From assembly GCF_000252125.1 (NCBI RefSeq), contig NZ_AHKF01000014.1, positions 1-64,000 of the forward strand: a stretch of DNA of 64,000 bases. The letters are read 5' to 3'. Source of the stretch: Flavobacterium frigoris PS1. Its GTDB lineage: Bacteria > Bacteroidota > Bacteroidia > Flavobacteriales > Flavobacteriaceae. The notes beneath the pieces are model-generated. The model searched no databases, was not told where the DNA came from, and saw only the letters and a program-made list of their open reading frames with translations. Below are positions 51,522 through 61,107 of the stretch, piece after piece. The translations under genes were made by a program, and so were the position numbers. Each line of letters starts with the position of its first letter. Position 1 is the first letter of the stretch.

Positions 51522-54233
51522 ATGAAAAAACATTTTTTAGCAATTACCCTTCTGGGGTTAGTGATTTGTAACGGTTTTGCACAAGGACCAAAAATTTCTT
51601 CAAATGTAGAAGGAATTAAAGAATATAGCTTAGCAAACGGACTTAAAATTTTATTAATTCCTGACGCTGCCCAATCCAATGTGGTGGTAAATATTGTTTA
51701 TAACGTAGGTTCCAGACATGAAGGTTATGGCGAAACAGGAATGGCACATTTGCTGGAGCATATGCTTTTTAAACGATCATCAAAATTTATCGAAATTAAG
51801 AAAGCAATTGCCGATAAAGGTGCAATGGCAAACGGAACTACATGGTATGATAGAACTAATTATTATGAAGTTCTTCCTGCTACTGATGAAAATTTGAAAT
51901 GGGCGCTTGAGATGGAATCTGATAGAATGGTAACATCGGCTATTTTGCAATCTGATTTAGACACAGAATTCTCGGTAGTGCGAAACGAGTTTGAAATTGG
52001 TGAGAATGACCCTTCAAGAGTTTTAAATGAACGAATTTTGTCTGCAGCTTATGTGTGGCATAATTATGGAAATTCAACTATAGGAAGTAAGGAAGATATT
52101 GAGAGAGTTAAAGCACCTACCCTGAAAAAGTTTTATAAAAAATATTACCAACCTAATAATGCAACGCTTATTGTAGGAGGGAAATTTGATGAAAAGAAAA
52201 CATTAGCCTGGATTTCACAATATTTTGCAGCAATCCCAAAGTCAACTACTGTTATTGAAAATACATATACGGTTGAACCTTCACAAGATGGAGAACGTTT
52301 TGTAGAATTAAAGAGAAATGGGGATTTACAATATGTAGCGATGGCTTATCACACGCCAAGTTTTTCTGATAAAGAATATGCTGCAAATAATGCGCTATTA
52401 TCTATTTTAACTAATAATCCTTCAGGAGCTTTATACAAGGCTTTGATCGATAGTAAATTGGCAACAAGCGTTTATGGCTACAGTCAAACATTAAGGGATC
52501 CGGGTTTTAGTTATTTTCAATGTGAAATTTCCAAAGATAAAGATATAACAGCCGTAGAAAGTACTTTTTTGAAAACGATGGATGAAGTATCCCAAATGAC
52601 TTTTACCGAGGAAGATCTTTCAAGAGCTAAAAATGAATTATTGAAGCAGTTTGAAAACACGTATAATAATACTATTAATTTGACAATTGCATTAACTGAA
52701 GATATCGGTGCAGGCGATTGGCGTTTGTTTTTTATTGATCGCGATAATATTGAAAAATTAACTGTTGCTGATATCCAAAATGTAGCTAAAAAATATTATT
52801 TAAAAAGTAATAGAACTTGGGGGAGATTTATTCCTGAAACTAGTCCTGAACGTGCTAAAGTGAACGAAATTCAAGATGTTGCAGCTATTGTGGCTGGATA
52901 CAAGGGTAAAGCAAAAGAAGAAAATATAACTACTTTTGAAACCTCAGTTGCCAATATTTTGAAATCTACAGATGTAGGTACATTAGCATCTGGTGGGAAA
53001 TATGCATTTTTAGAAAAACCATCCAAAGGAGATAAAATTGAATCAAGGTTTTTATTAAGAATGGGGGAGGAGAAATCTCTTGAAGGTAAAAATATGATAG
53101 CCAATTTAACTGCTAGAATGCTGAAATTAGGAACAAAAAATAGAAGTAAACAAGAGATTAATGATCAGTTAGATAAATATAAAACTTCATTGAATTTTCA
53201 AGGAAATGTTGATGGATTGTATGTGGGATTAAGCACTGATAAGACTAATTTAAAAGATGCTTTATCAATGCTTGAAGACATCTTGAGAAACCCAATTTTT
53301 GACGCTTCGGAATTTGAAAAAATGAAACTAGAAATGAAAAGCGAATTGGAAGTTAATAGAAATGATCCACAATCATTGGTAAGTGAAGCTGTTGAAAAAC
53401 AAACATCCTTGTATCCAAAATCACACCCTTATTATTCAGCGACCATTAATGAAAAAATCACGGAGTTAAATACGATTACTTTAGATGATTTAAAAAAATA
53501 TTATAATGATTTTTATAATGGTAGTAACGCTTCTATTGTTTTTGTTGGAGGGATTGATACTAAAGTTATTAAACCCATTATAGAAAAAACGTTTGATAAT
53601 TGGGATGGCAAATATGGCTATACAAGAATTCCAACACAGTATTTTGATTCCAAAGCATTTAATTCTATAATTCAAGTAAATGATAAAACCAATGCAGTCG
53701 TTTTTGGTAAAATAAATTTGAATATCGGAGAAACTGATTCTGATTTTCCAGCTGTGGATATGGCCAATGAATTGTTAGGTGGCGGAGCTTTTTTATCTTC
53801 AAGGATTCCACAACGACTAAGAGAAGCTGAAGGAATGAGTTATGGAGCAGGATCTTTTGTTTCAGGTAATGCAATTGATAAAACTGGAAATTGGAACGTT
53901 TATGCCTTTTTCAATCCGTTGTTTAAAGAAAAATTAGATAATGCTTTAAAAGAAGAAATTCAAAAAGCGTTTGACAAAGGATTTACAAAAGAAGAATTTG
54001 ATACTTCGTTAAAATCGTGGCTGCAACAACGACAAACAACTCTAGGAATAGATACTTATTTGGCGTTTCAGATGCGAGAATATCTAGATCAAAACAAGTC
54101 GTTTAAAACCTATTCTGATTATGAAGATAAAGTCAAAGCATTAGATGTAAATAAGGTGAATACTGCATTAAAGAAATATTTTGATTTACAAAAATTAGTA
54201 TTGATTTATGCAGGTGATTTTGCTAAAAAATAA
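51522..54233 (+). CDS. M16 family (insulinase-type) metallopeptidase
   Basis: The 903-residue secreted protease has a signal peptide (ends NGFAQ) and two pitrilysin-type repeats. The first repeat has the inverted zinc motif HLLEH (His76, Glu79, His80) in GMAHLLEHMLF with a downstream FSVVRNEFEIGENDP. The second repeat (from about residue 480) lacks that motif, as usual for the inactive half, and has GGGAFLSSRIPQRLREAEGMSYGAG. It is a large clam-shell peptidase acting on small peptides, probably in the periplasm. Confidence 0.93.
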   Translation: MKKHFLAITLLGLVICNGFAQGPKISSNVEGIKEYSLANGLKILLIPDAAQSNVVVNIVYNVGSRHEGYGETGMAHLLEHMLFKRSSKFIEIKKAIADKGAMANGTTWYDRTNYYEVLPATDENLKWALEMESDRMVTSAILQSDLDTEFSVVRNEFEIGENDPSRVLNERILSAAYVWHNYGNSTIGSKEDIERVKAPTLKKFYKKYYQPNNATLIVGGKFDEKKTLAWISQYFAAIPKSTTVIENTYTVEPSQDGERFVELKRNGDLQYVAMAYHTPSFSDKEYAANNALLSILTNNPSGALYKALIDSKLATSVYGYSQTLRDPGFSYFQCEISKDKDITAVESTFLKTMDEVSQMTFTEEDLSRAKNELLKQFENTYNNTINLTIALTEDIGAGDWRLFFIDRDNIEKLTVADIQNVAKKYYLKSNRTWGRFIPETSPERAKVNEIQDVAAIVAGYKGKAKEENITTFETSVANILKSTDVGTLASGGKYAFLEKPSKGDKIESRFLLRMGEEKSLEGKNMIANLTARMLKLGTKNRSKQEINDQLDKYKTSLNFQGNVDGLYVGLSTDKTNLKDALSMLEDILRNPIFDASEFEKMKLEMKSELEVNRNDPQSLVSEAVEKQTSLYPKSHPYYSATINEKITELNTITLDDLKKYYNDFYNGSNASIVFVGGIDTKVIKPIIEKTFDNWDGKYGYTRIPTQYFDSKAFNSIIQVNDKTNAVVFGKINLNIGETDSDFPAVDMANELLGGGAFLSSRIPQRLREAEGMSYGAGSFVSGNAIDKTGNWNVYAFFNPLFKEKLDNALKEEIQKAFDKGFTKEEFDTSLKSWLQQRQTTLGIDTYLAFQMREYLDQNKSFKTYSDYEDKVKALDVNKVNTALKKYFDLQKLVLIYAGDFAKK

Positions 54234-54250
54234 ATTGGTAATAGCTATAA

Positions 54251-54285
54251 AAAAAGAGCTTGGTCATATTGATCAAGCTCTTTTT
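54251..54285. terminator. Bidirectional terminator
   Basis: AAAAAGAGCTTG and CAAGCTCTTTTT flank an 11-base loop between the M16 and GH13 genes. Confidence 0.9.
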
Positions 54286-54305
54286 ATATACTATAAAATG
54301 TAGTT

Positions 54306-55970
54306 TTATTTTTTTTCTAATAAAACGATATCAAAGCTTGTTTCTATTGTAACTTTTCCATTTGTTACCGTAGTTTCTTTTCCGGAGTAGGCATCTTTTA
54401 ATTTTGTGCCCTCAGCAAATATATTTCCAACTGAAAGTTCTTTTTTGCCTATTGGTAAATCCAATCCTATAACTACTTGGTCTGCGAAACTTCCTTTAGA
54501 GAAAGTCCTTGAAAAAGTATAGGGTTTTGCAGTAATTTCTTGGTGAACACCTGCTCCAATCGAAGGATGATTTTTTCTGAACTGTCCTAGTTTTTGCCAA
54601 TGCAAAAGTGCTTTTTGTGTTTCAGCATTGGACTTAAGATCTTCCCAATTCATAAAAGAGCGTAAAGTGGCATCGCCTTCGGTTCCTTCAATAACTAAAG
54701 AACGAGCTGATTCGTCCCCGTAAAAAACTTGCGCCAATCCTGGAGAAAGTAATAATTTTGTCGCTGTTTCTTTGTTTTTAGTTCTTGCTGCGTCAAATGG
54801 ACCGCCGTCATCATGAGAAGACAAATAGTTTAAAATACTTGATCCTTTTAATTCTTCATTCAATATTTTAGAATATTTTGAGAATATAAATTCATAGTCT
54901 TTTTTCGCATCCCATTTGAATTCGAAGTTGATCATATTGTTAAAACCATTGTCATAATAGTTTACTTTTTTGTCTCCAAAATCAAAATATTTGCCTGCAC
55001 TGATGTTGTAATTATAAACTTCGGCAATAGTGTAGAAGGAATTATTGTCCAATACTTGGCTCGGATTATTTTTTTTCCAATCGGCAAAAGCATAATCGCA
55101 TTGGGTTTTGAAATCAGCCCAAACCGAAGCTTCTGTATGTTTTACGGTATCTGCTCTATAACCATCAATTCCGTATTCCGTAATATAATCCGTCAACCAT
55201 TTGATGATATAGTTTTTTGGAGTTCTGGCATAGCTAGTTCTTTCAAAAAAAGCATCTATTGAAGCCACTTCTTTTTCGTAACGACCTTCTTTCTTCCATT
55301 TTTTGATTAAAAAAGGAGGAAGTGACACTTCTTGGGTACTTTCTGTTTTTATATCTGGTAGGTTTTTAACCAAAGTACAAGTTGTGGTTGATTCAAAAGT
55401 TTTATAATCACATTGTGGTTCCGTTCTTACCCAATCCGAAGGCCAGATCGTATCCTCATTCGTAACAGGTCCCGTATGATTAATAACACCGTCAAGAATG
55501 ATTCGAATGCCATGAGCATGTGCTTTTTTAACCAAGGCGGCTAAGTCTTCTTTTGTTCCAAAATTAGGATCTAATGCCGTCCAGTCTCTGGTCCAGTAAC
55601 CATGAAAGGCGTAGCTTAATCCAGTTCCTTCATCAACTGCATCATGTATTTGTTCGACGATAGGAGTGAACCAAATAGCGTTTATACCTAATTTATCAAA
55701 ATAGCCTTCGTCTATTTTTTTAGAAATTCCTTTGATATCACCACCTTCAAAACCACGAAGTTTTCCAGCAGTTTTATTTCTGTCAAAGTTTAAATCGTTT
55801 GATGTGTCTCCGTTATTGAAACGGTCTGTCATAAGGAAATAAACACTTGCTGCTTCCCAAACAAAAGGGGTTTTAGTGGTTGTTTTATTTTCTGAACTAT
55901 TTTTTGTGCTCGAGCAACTTATACAAAACGCCATTACTGACAGTAAAAATAGGATTGGCTGTTTTTTCAT
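54306..55970 (-). CDS. GH13 alpha-amylase lipoprotein
   Basis: The 554-residue protein has a lipoprotein signal (VMAFCISC, Cys19) and a GH13 (alpha/beta)8 domain with region I ILDGVINH, region II IDGYRADTVKH (nucleophile Asp), region III IAEVYNY (acid/base Glu) and region IV LSSHDDGG. A short beta-domain ends the chain. It hydrolyses starch or maltodextrins and is the most downstream gene of the maltodextrin locus. Confidence 0.92.
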   Translation of the reverse strand: MKKQPILFLLSVMAFCISCSSTKNSSENKTTTKTPFVWEAASVYFLMTDRFNNGDTSNDLNFDRNKTAGKLRGFEGGDIKGISKKIDEGYFDKLGINAIWFTPIVEQIHDAVDEGTGLSYAFHGYWTRDWTALDPNFGTKEDLAALVKKAHAHGIRIILDGVINHTGPVTNEDTIWPSDWVRTEPQCDYKTFESTTTCTLVKNLPDIKTESTQEVSLPPFLIKKWKKEGRYEKEVASIDAFFERTSYARTPKNYIIKWLTDYITEYGIDGYRADTVKHTEASVWADFKTQCDYAFADWKKNNPSQVLDNNSFYTIAEVYNYNISAGKYFDFGDKKVNYYDNGFNNMINFEFKWDAKKDYEFIFSKYSKILNEELKGSSILNYLSSHDDGGPFDAARTKNKETATKLLLSPGLAQVFYGDESARSLVIEGTEGDATLRSFMNWEDLKSNAETQKALLHWQKLGQFRKNHPSIGAGVHQEITAKPYTFSRTFSKGSFADQVVIGLDLPIGKKELSVGNIFAEGTKLKDAYSGKETTVTNGKVTIETSFDIVLLEKK

Positions 55971-56028
55971 AATTAATTTGAATTGTTGTGGAAGGACAAG
56001 TTTGTCTGACCAAAATTTTAAAGGGGAA

Positions 56029-57909
56029 TTATTTTTCCAGTTCTAATATCAAAACAGATTTTCCTTCCAAAGAAATTTCACTTGCCAAGTCAAATGAATT
56101 GTCAGTTAGCACGTCTTTTCCCATTTTGGACGTTTTGATGTTTTCTTGAAAGCGATTTGTTTTTATAGTATGGTCCTCTTTACTATTATTAATAACTACC
56201 ATTACCGTTTTTTTGTCAGTATATCTAAAATAGACGTAGACATTGTTTTCAGGTATGTAATGGGTCATTTTTCCAAAATGTATCGCTTCATTTGTTTTTC
56301 TCCAATTGAATAATTTGGATGTGAAATTAAAATATTGATTTTGTCCCGGAGTTCTGCCTTCTTTTATAAATGCATTGTTTTCATCGCCTTTCCAGCCACC
56401 TGGGAAATCCTGGCGAATATCAGCATCACCTTTGTCTTTGTCACCACTCATTCCAATTTCGCTTCCGTAATACAACTGTGGAATCCCTCTCACGGTAGCA
56501 ATTAAAGCCATTGTCATCTGATATTTTTTGAAATCATTTTTATAGACTTCATTGATGCGGTTTGTGTCATGGTTTTCGGCAAAAACCAAAATGTTATCTG
56601 GATTTGGATATAAAAAATCATTGGAGAAATTGTCATATACTTTAACCATTCCCTTGTCCCAACTGCCATCATCTTCATTAAAAATGGTTCCAATAGCGTC
56701 GTGCAATGTAAAATCCATTACACTAGGAAGTTGAGAGTTGAAATTTTGAATGGCTCCCACTTTACTGTCTTTTTGCCAATAGGCCATTTGCGCTTGATTA
56801 TGCATCCAGATTTCTCCCACAATATTAAAATTAGGATACTCATCAGTAATGGACTTAGTCCAAGCGGTAACTCCTTCGGGATCTGCGTAGTTGTAAGTAT
56901 CGACTCTAAATCCATCTAGATCAGCGTACTCAATCCACCAAATAGCATTTTGTTTTAAGTAATTTAAAACTAACGGATTTTTCTGGTTTAAATCAGGCAT
57001 AGAAGAGACGAACCAGCCATCAAGGCAAATATCAGTGTCGATTTTTGATGCATTTGTATCGCTAATCGTTGATCTTTTATGATTGGTTTGTGTAAAATTT
57101 TCGAATTGGTGAATCCAGTCACGAGTAGGAAGGTCTTTCATCATCCAGTGTTCAATTCCCCAGTGATTAGTTACATAATCCATAACTAATTTCATGTCTT
57201 TTTTATGAAGTTCTGAGGCTAGTCTTTTATAATCTTCGTTAGTTCCGTAACGGGGATCAATTTTGTAAACATCAGATTGTGCATAGGTATGATAGGAAAA
57301 AGCTTTGTCATTGTCCTCACAAAGTGGCGTACTCCACACAGTAGTCGCGCCTAAAGACGATATGTAATCAATATTATTGATGATTCCTTGAATATCGCCA
57401 CCGTGTCTTCCTCCAGCTACACTTCTATCGGCTTTTTCTTGAGTGTCGTTACTGCTGTCGTTTTTTGGATTCCCATTAGCAAAACGATCTGGCATAATGA
57501 GATACATCATATCAGATGCGTCAAACCCTTTGCGTTGTGCTGACTTTTCTCGTCTTTGTTTTAATATATATTTTTGCGTAAAACCAACTTTGTTATTTTT
57601 TTTAAATATGAAATCAATACTTGCTGCTGGAAGATTCTTAGTATTTATGGTAACAAAAAGGTAGTTTGGATTTTCAGTTTTTTTGATATCAGTTATTGCA
57701 ATAGAATTTGCTGCTGTGACTTGATATTGTGCAATGTCTTTGCCATAAAACATAATTTGCAATTCTGGATTGTGCATTCCTGCAAACCAAAAGGGAGGTT
57801 CAATTCTGTCAATTTGAGCGTTTATGGTTAGGGACATAAAAAAAAGTAATATGGTTATTCTTTTTAGAAATGGAATCTTTCGTAATCGCACTGAGTCAAA
57901 TTTATTCAT
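56029..57909 (-). CDS. GH13 cyclomaltodextrinase/neopullulanase-like enzyme
   Basis: The 626-residue secreted protein has an N-terminal beta domain typical of cyclomaltodextrinases (IDRIEPPFWFAGMHNPELQIMFYG). The GH13 domain carries region I MDYVTNHWG, region II LDGFRVDTYNY (nucleophile Asp), region III VGEIWMHN (Glu) and region IV FAENHDTNR. A basic and hydrophobic N-terminus leads to an export signal. The Met at 57909 is chosen, with 57933 and 57921 as alternatives. It degrades branched or cyclic maltodextrins. Confidence 0.92.
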   Translation of the reverse strand: MNKFDSVRLRKIPFLKRITILLFFMSLTINAQIDRIEPPFWFAGMHNPELQIMFYGKDIAQYQVTAANSIAITDIKKTENPNYLFVTINTKNLPAASIDFIFKKNNKVGFTQKYILKQRREKSAQRKGFDASDMMYLIMPDRFANGNPKNDSSNDTQEKADRSVAGGRHGGDIQGIINNIDYISSLGATTVWSTPLCEDNDKAFSYHTYAQSDVYKIDPRYGTNEDYKRLASELHKKDMKLVMDYVTNHWGIEHWMMKDLPTRDWIHQFENFTQTNHKRSTISDTNASKIDTDICLDGWFVSSMPDLNQKNPLVLNYLKQNAIWWIEYADLDGFRVDTYNYADPEGVTAWTKSITDEYPNFNIVGEIWMHNQAQMAYWQKDSKVGAIQNFNSQLPSVMDFTLHDAIGTIFNEDDGSWDKGMVKVYDNFSNDFLYPNPDNILVFAENHDTNRINEVYKNDFKKYQMTMALIATVRGIPQLYYGSEIGMSGDKDKGDADIRQDFPGGWKGDENNAFIKEGRTPGQNQYFNFTSKLFNWRKTNEAIHFGKMTHYIPENNVYVYFRYTDKKTVMVVINNSKEDHTIKTNRFQENIKTSKMGKDVLTDNSFDLASEISLEGKSVLILELEK

Positions 57910-57964
57910 TATTAAGCACATTTTGGTTAACATTAATTTATTTTAATTCCGTTTTTGTTTAAGT

Positions 57965-57995
57965 AAACAATCCCAATTAAAAATTGGGATTGTTT
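57965..57995 (-). terminator. Terminator of the GH65 operon
   Basis: AAACAATCCCAATT and AATTGGGATTGTTT form a perfect 14-bp stem with a 3-base loop between the GH65 and GH13 genes, so the amylase gene has its own promoter. Confidence 0.92.
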
Positions 57996-58052
57996 GTTGG
58001 CTTTACCAGCCTTTTAAAAGAAAGAATTGGCTACAAGTTCTTTACAATTAAT

Positions 58053-60362
58053 TTATTTTACGGTAACTGTATTATATGGAGAGACTACAACTGCATTATT
58101 GTTTACTACAATTGTCAATTCTTCTGTTCCGTCAACTGAAAAAGCAGTTTCAGAATGATTTATATCTACTTTTAAAATTTGACCTCTAAAATTGATTTTA
58201 AACGAATACGCTTTCCATTCCTTTGGGATTTTTGGAGAGAAATGCAGTGCATTGTTTTTTACACGCATTCCACCAAAGCCTTCAACGATACTCATCCATG
58301 TTCCTGCCATAGAGGTAATGTGGCAACCTTCTTCAACTTCTTTGTTGTAGTCATCCAGATCCAAACGTGATGTTCGCAAATAAAAAGTATAGGCCATATC
58401 CATTTTGTCAAGTGCCGCCGCTTGAATAGAGTGTACACAAGGGGAAAGCGAACTTTCATGAACTGTAAAGGATTCGTAAAATTCAAAATTGCGTTTCAAT
58501 TCTTCTTTCGAGAAATGCTCTTCAAAGAAATAGAAACACTGCAGCACATCAGCTTGTTTGATATAGGGAGAACGTAAAACTCTGTCCCATGACCATTTTT
58601 GGTTAATTGGTCTTTGCGAAGGATCTAAATCTTTTACAGGAACTAAATCTTTATCTAAAAATCCGTCTTGCTGCAAATAAACTCCTAGCTCTTCTGATTT
58701 TGGAAAATACATATTGTCAGCAACCTTTTTCCATTCTTGAAGTTCTGCTTCTGCCAGTTTTACTTTTTCAATAATACGTTTATGGTCAGATGGGAATTCC
58801 AGCGATACTTTTTTAATTTGCTCGTAGGTATAATCAATACACCATTTTGCAATGTAGTTCGTATAGAAATTGTTGTTGATATTGTTTTCGTATTCGTTAG
58901 GTCCTGTAACTCCTAGAATCACATATTGATTTTTGTCTTTTGAGAAGTTGGCTCTTTGATGCCAAAAACGGGCAATTCCAATCAGAACTTCCAATCCTTT
59001 TTCAGGAATGTAGGAGTAGTCACCAGTGAAACGGTGGTAATTGAATATTGCAAAAGCAATAGCACCATTTCTGTGAATTTCTTCATGGGTAATCTCCCAT
59101 TCGTTATGGCATTCCTCACCATTCATGGTAACCATTGGGTATAGTGCTGCTCCGTCTTTGAATCCAAGATTTTTCTCAGCATTCTCGATGGCTTTATCCA
59201 GTTGATTGTAGCGGTACGTCAATAAGTTTCGTGCGACTTCTTGGTCTTTGGTGGCCATGTAAAATGGGATGCAATACGCTTCGGTGTCCCAATAAGTAGA
59301 GCCACCATATTTTTCACCTGTAAATCCTTTTGGTCCAATATTTAGGCGGCTGTCTTTACCTAAATACGTTTGGTTTAATTGAAAAATATTGAAACGGATT
59401 CCTTGCTGCGCTTTTACGTCACCATCAATCGTAATATCTGACATTTCCCAGATTTTTGCCCAAGCATCAATCTGATCTTGTAATAATTGATCGTATCCTT
59501 TTGCTAATGCTGATTGGATTACTTTTTCGGCAGCTGTAAGGGTATTGGCATGATTTAAAGAAACGGTATATCCACCTATTTTTTGAATAGATGATTTCTT
59601 TCCTTGAGCGACAATAACGGCATAACTACTTTGAATTTTATCAGCGCTTGTGTCAAAGTTAGTTGGGGAAAGATTTAAATTTCGGTCGTTTTCTAAAACG
59701 CTATTGTGCATAAAAGTTGTGACCTTAAAATGAGTCTTAAAAGTCTGTGCCGTAACAAAAGCTTCATTGCCGATATGTTTTACTTCAAGAGGCTCCCAGA
59801 ATTTTTCATCCCAGTTAGCATCTTCATTAGTAACTCCAGCATCGATATAGGGTTTGTAGACTATTTTAGCATCCTTGTTTAAAGGTGTGATTTCATAATT
59901 AATGATACCAACTTCATCCAAAGTTATCGAAAGGAAGCGAGTTACATTAACGGCTATTTCTGTTCCGTTTTTTAGTTTCGCTTTAAAAGAACGGTTGTAC
60001 CAGCCCTCTTTCATGTTCAATTCACGACGGAAGTCTGTCACTTCAGTACAAGCATTCATGTCTAAATTCTCGCCATTAATTTCAATGTCAATTCCAATCC
60101 AGTTTGGTGCATTTAAAACTTTTGCGAAATATTCTGGGTATCCATTTTTCCACCAACCCACTTTTGTTTTATCTGGGTAGTAGATTCCTGCAATATAACT
60201 TCCTTGAAAAGTTTTTCCGGTGTAACTTTCTTCAAAATTGGCACGTTGTCCCATAGCGCCGTTTCCAATGCTAAAAAGACTTTCAGATGACTTTACACTT
60301 TCTGCATCAAATCCTTCTTCAATGATGGACCAATTGTCTGGTTTTATATAATCTTGGTTCAT
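58053..60362 (-). CDS. GH65 phosphorylase (maltose phosphorylase-like)
   Basis: The 769-residue cytoplasmic enzyme has an (alpha/alpha)6 barrel with the general acid Glu in VTGPNEYENNINNNFYTNYIAKW, a phosphate-binding-type segment VHESSLSPCVHSIQA, and the N-terminal beta-sandwich domain starting GNGAMGQRA. It should split maltose with phosphate into glucose and beta-glucose-1-phosphate. The beta-phosphoglucomutase gene immediately upstream supports this, although other GH65 disaccharide phosphorylases are possible. Confidence 0.9.
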   Translation of the reverse strand: MNQDYIKPDNWSIIEEGFDAESVKSSESLFSIGNGAMGQRANFEESYTGKTFQGSYIAGIYYPDKTKVGWWKNGYPEYFAKVLNAPNWIGIDIEINGENLDMNACTEVTDFRRELNMKEGWYNRSFKAKLKNGTEIAVNVTRFLSITLDEVGIINYEITPLNKDAKIVYKPYIDAGVTNEDANWDEKFWEPLEVKHIGNEAFVTAQTFKTHFKVTTFMHNSVLENDRNLNLSPTNFDTSADKIQSSYAVIVAQGKKSSIQKIGGYTVSLNHANTLTAAEKVIQSALAKGYDQLLQDQIDAWAKIWEMSDITIDGDVKAQQGIRFNIFQLNQTYLGKDSRLNIGPKGFTGEKYGGSTYWDTEAYCIPFYMATKDQEVARNLLTYRYNQLDKAIENAEKNLGFKDGAALYPMVTMNGEECHNEWEITHEEIHRNGAIAFAIFNYHRFTGDYSYIPEKGLEVLIGIARFWHQRANFSKDKNQYVILGVTGPNEYENNINNNFYTNYIAKWCIDYTYEQIKKVSLEFPSDHKRIIEKVKLAEAELQEWKKVADNMYFPKSEELGVYLQQDGFLDKDLVPVKDLDPSQRPINQKWSWDRVLRSPYIKQADVLQCFYFFEEHFSKEELKRNFEFYESFTVHESSLSPCVHSIQAAALDKMDMAYTFYLRTSRLDLDDYNKEVEEGCHITSMAGTWMSIVEGFGGMRVKNNALHFSPKIPKEWKAYSFKINFRGQILKVDINHSETAFSVDGTEELTIVVNNNAVVVSPYNTVTVK

Positions 60363-60373
60363 TTTTTTCTTTT

Positions 60374-60401
60374 GTTTAAAGTTTAAAAAGTTTAAGGTTT
60401 A
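60374..60401. repeat. Degenerate heptamer-like repeat before GH65
   Basis: AAAGTTT / AAAAAGTTT / AAGGTTT units immediately ahead of the GH65 start resemble the (A/G)AACTTT arrays at 4526-4560 and 5759-5790 (reverse complement), but are imperfect. Confidence 0.35.
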
Positions 60402-60450
60402 GAAGTTGAGTACAGTTTCTATAACCTCTTGATTCTCGTTTCTTTTTATT

Positions 60451-61107
60451 CTATTTATTTATTAATCCTTCAATGAAACTCATATCTATATGGGTAAAAT
60501 CTGGATAAATATATTTTGCTTCATACAGTGTTGTTTCTTCGCCTATTCCAATACTTGTCATGTTTCCAATATTAGCTGCTTGTACTCCTGCAACTGAATC
60601 TTCAAAAACAATAGCGTCTTCTGGTTTTGCTCCTAATAATTTTGCAGCAATTAGGAAAACTTCAGGATCTGGTTTTGCATTGGTAACATCATTTCCATCA
60701 ACGATAACGTCGAAATATTGCATAATGCCTGTTTTTTCCAAAATAGGTCTAGCGTTTTTACTTGCTGAACCCAAAGCTATAGGTTGGTTTTTCTCTTTCA
60801 AGAATGTCAACATAGCAATAACTCCTGGTAAAATTTCGCTTTGGTCCATATCCACTAAATAGGATAGGTATTCTTCGTTTTTTTGAATCAGCCATCTGTT
60901 TTTGTCTTCTTGCGAAGCTTCTACTTTTCCTAATTCTAAAATGATATCAAGAGAGCGCACTCGGCTTACTCCTTTTAAAAGTTCGTTGTGTTCAAGTGTG
61001 AAATCTATATTTAATTCCTGGGCTATTTTTTGCCAAGCTAAATAATGGTATCGGGCAGTATCTACTATTACTCCGTCAAGGTCGAAGATGAATGCTTTCT
61101 TATTCAT
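60451..61107 (-). CDS. pgmB: Beta-phosphoglucomutase
   Basis: This 218-residue haloacid-dehalogenase fold enzyme has FDLDGVIVDTARYHYLAW (nucleophile Asp9, acid/base Asp11), LKGVSRVRSLD in the cap, SASKN and a KPDPEVFL motif with EDSVAGVQAA. It converts beta-glucose-1-phosphate to glucose-6-phosphate, the step after GH65 phosphorolysis. The start overlaps the transporter gene by 8 bases, so the two are coupled. Confidence 0.95.
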   Translation of the reverse strand: MNKKAFIFDLDGVIVDTARYHYLAWQKIAQELNIDFTLEHNELLKGVSRVRSLDIILELGKVEASQEDKNRWLIQKNEEYLSYLVDMDQSEILPGVIAMLTFLKEKNQPIALGSASKNARPILEKTGIMQYFDVIVDGNDVTNAKPDPEVFLIAAKLLGAKPEDAIVFEDSVAGVQAANIGNMTSIGIGEETTLYEAKYIYPDFTHIDMSFIEGLINK

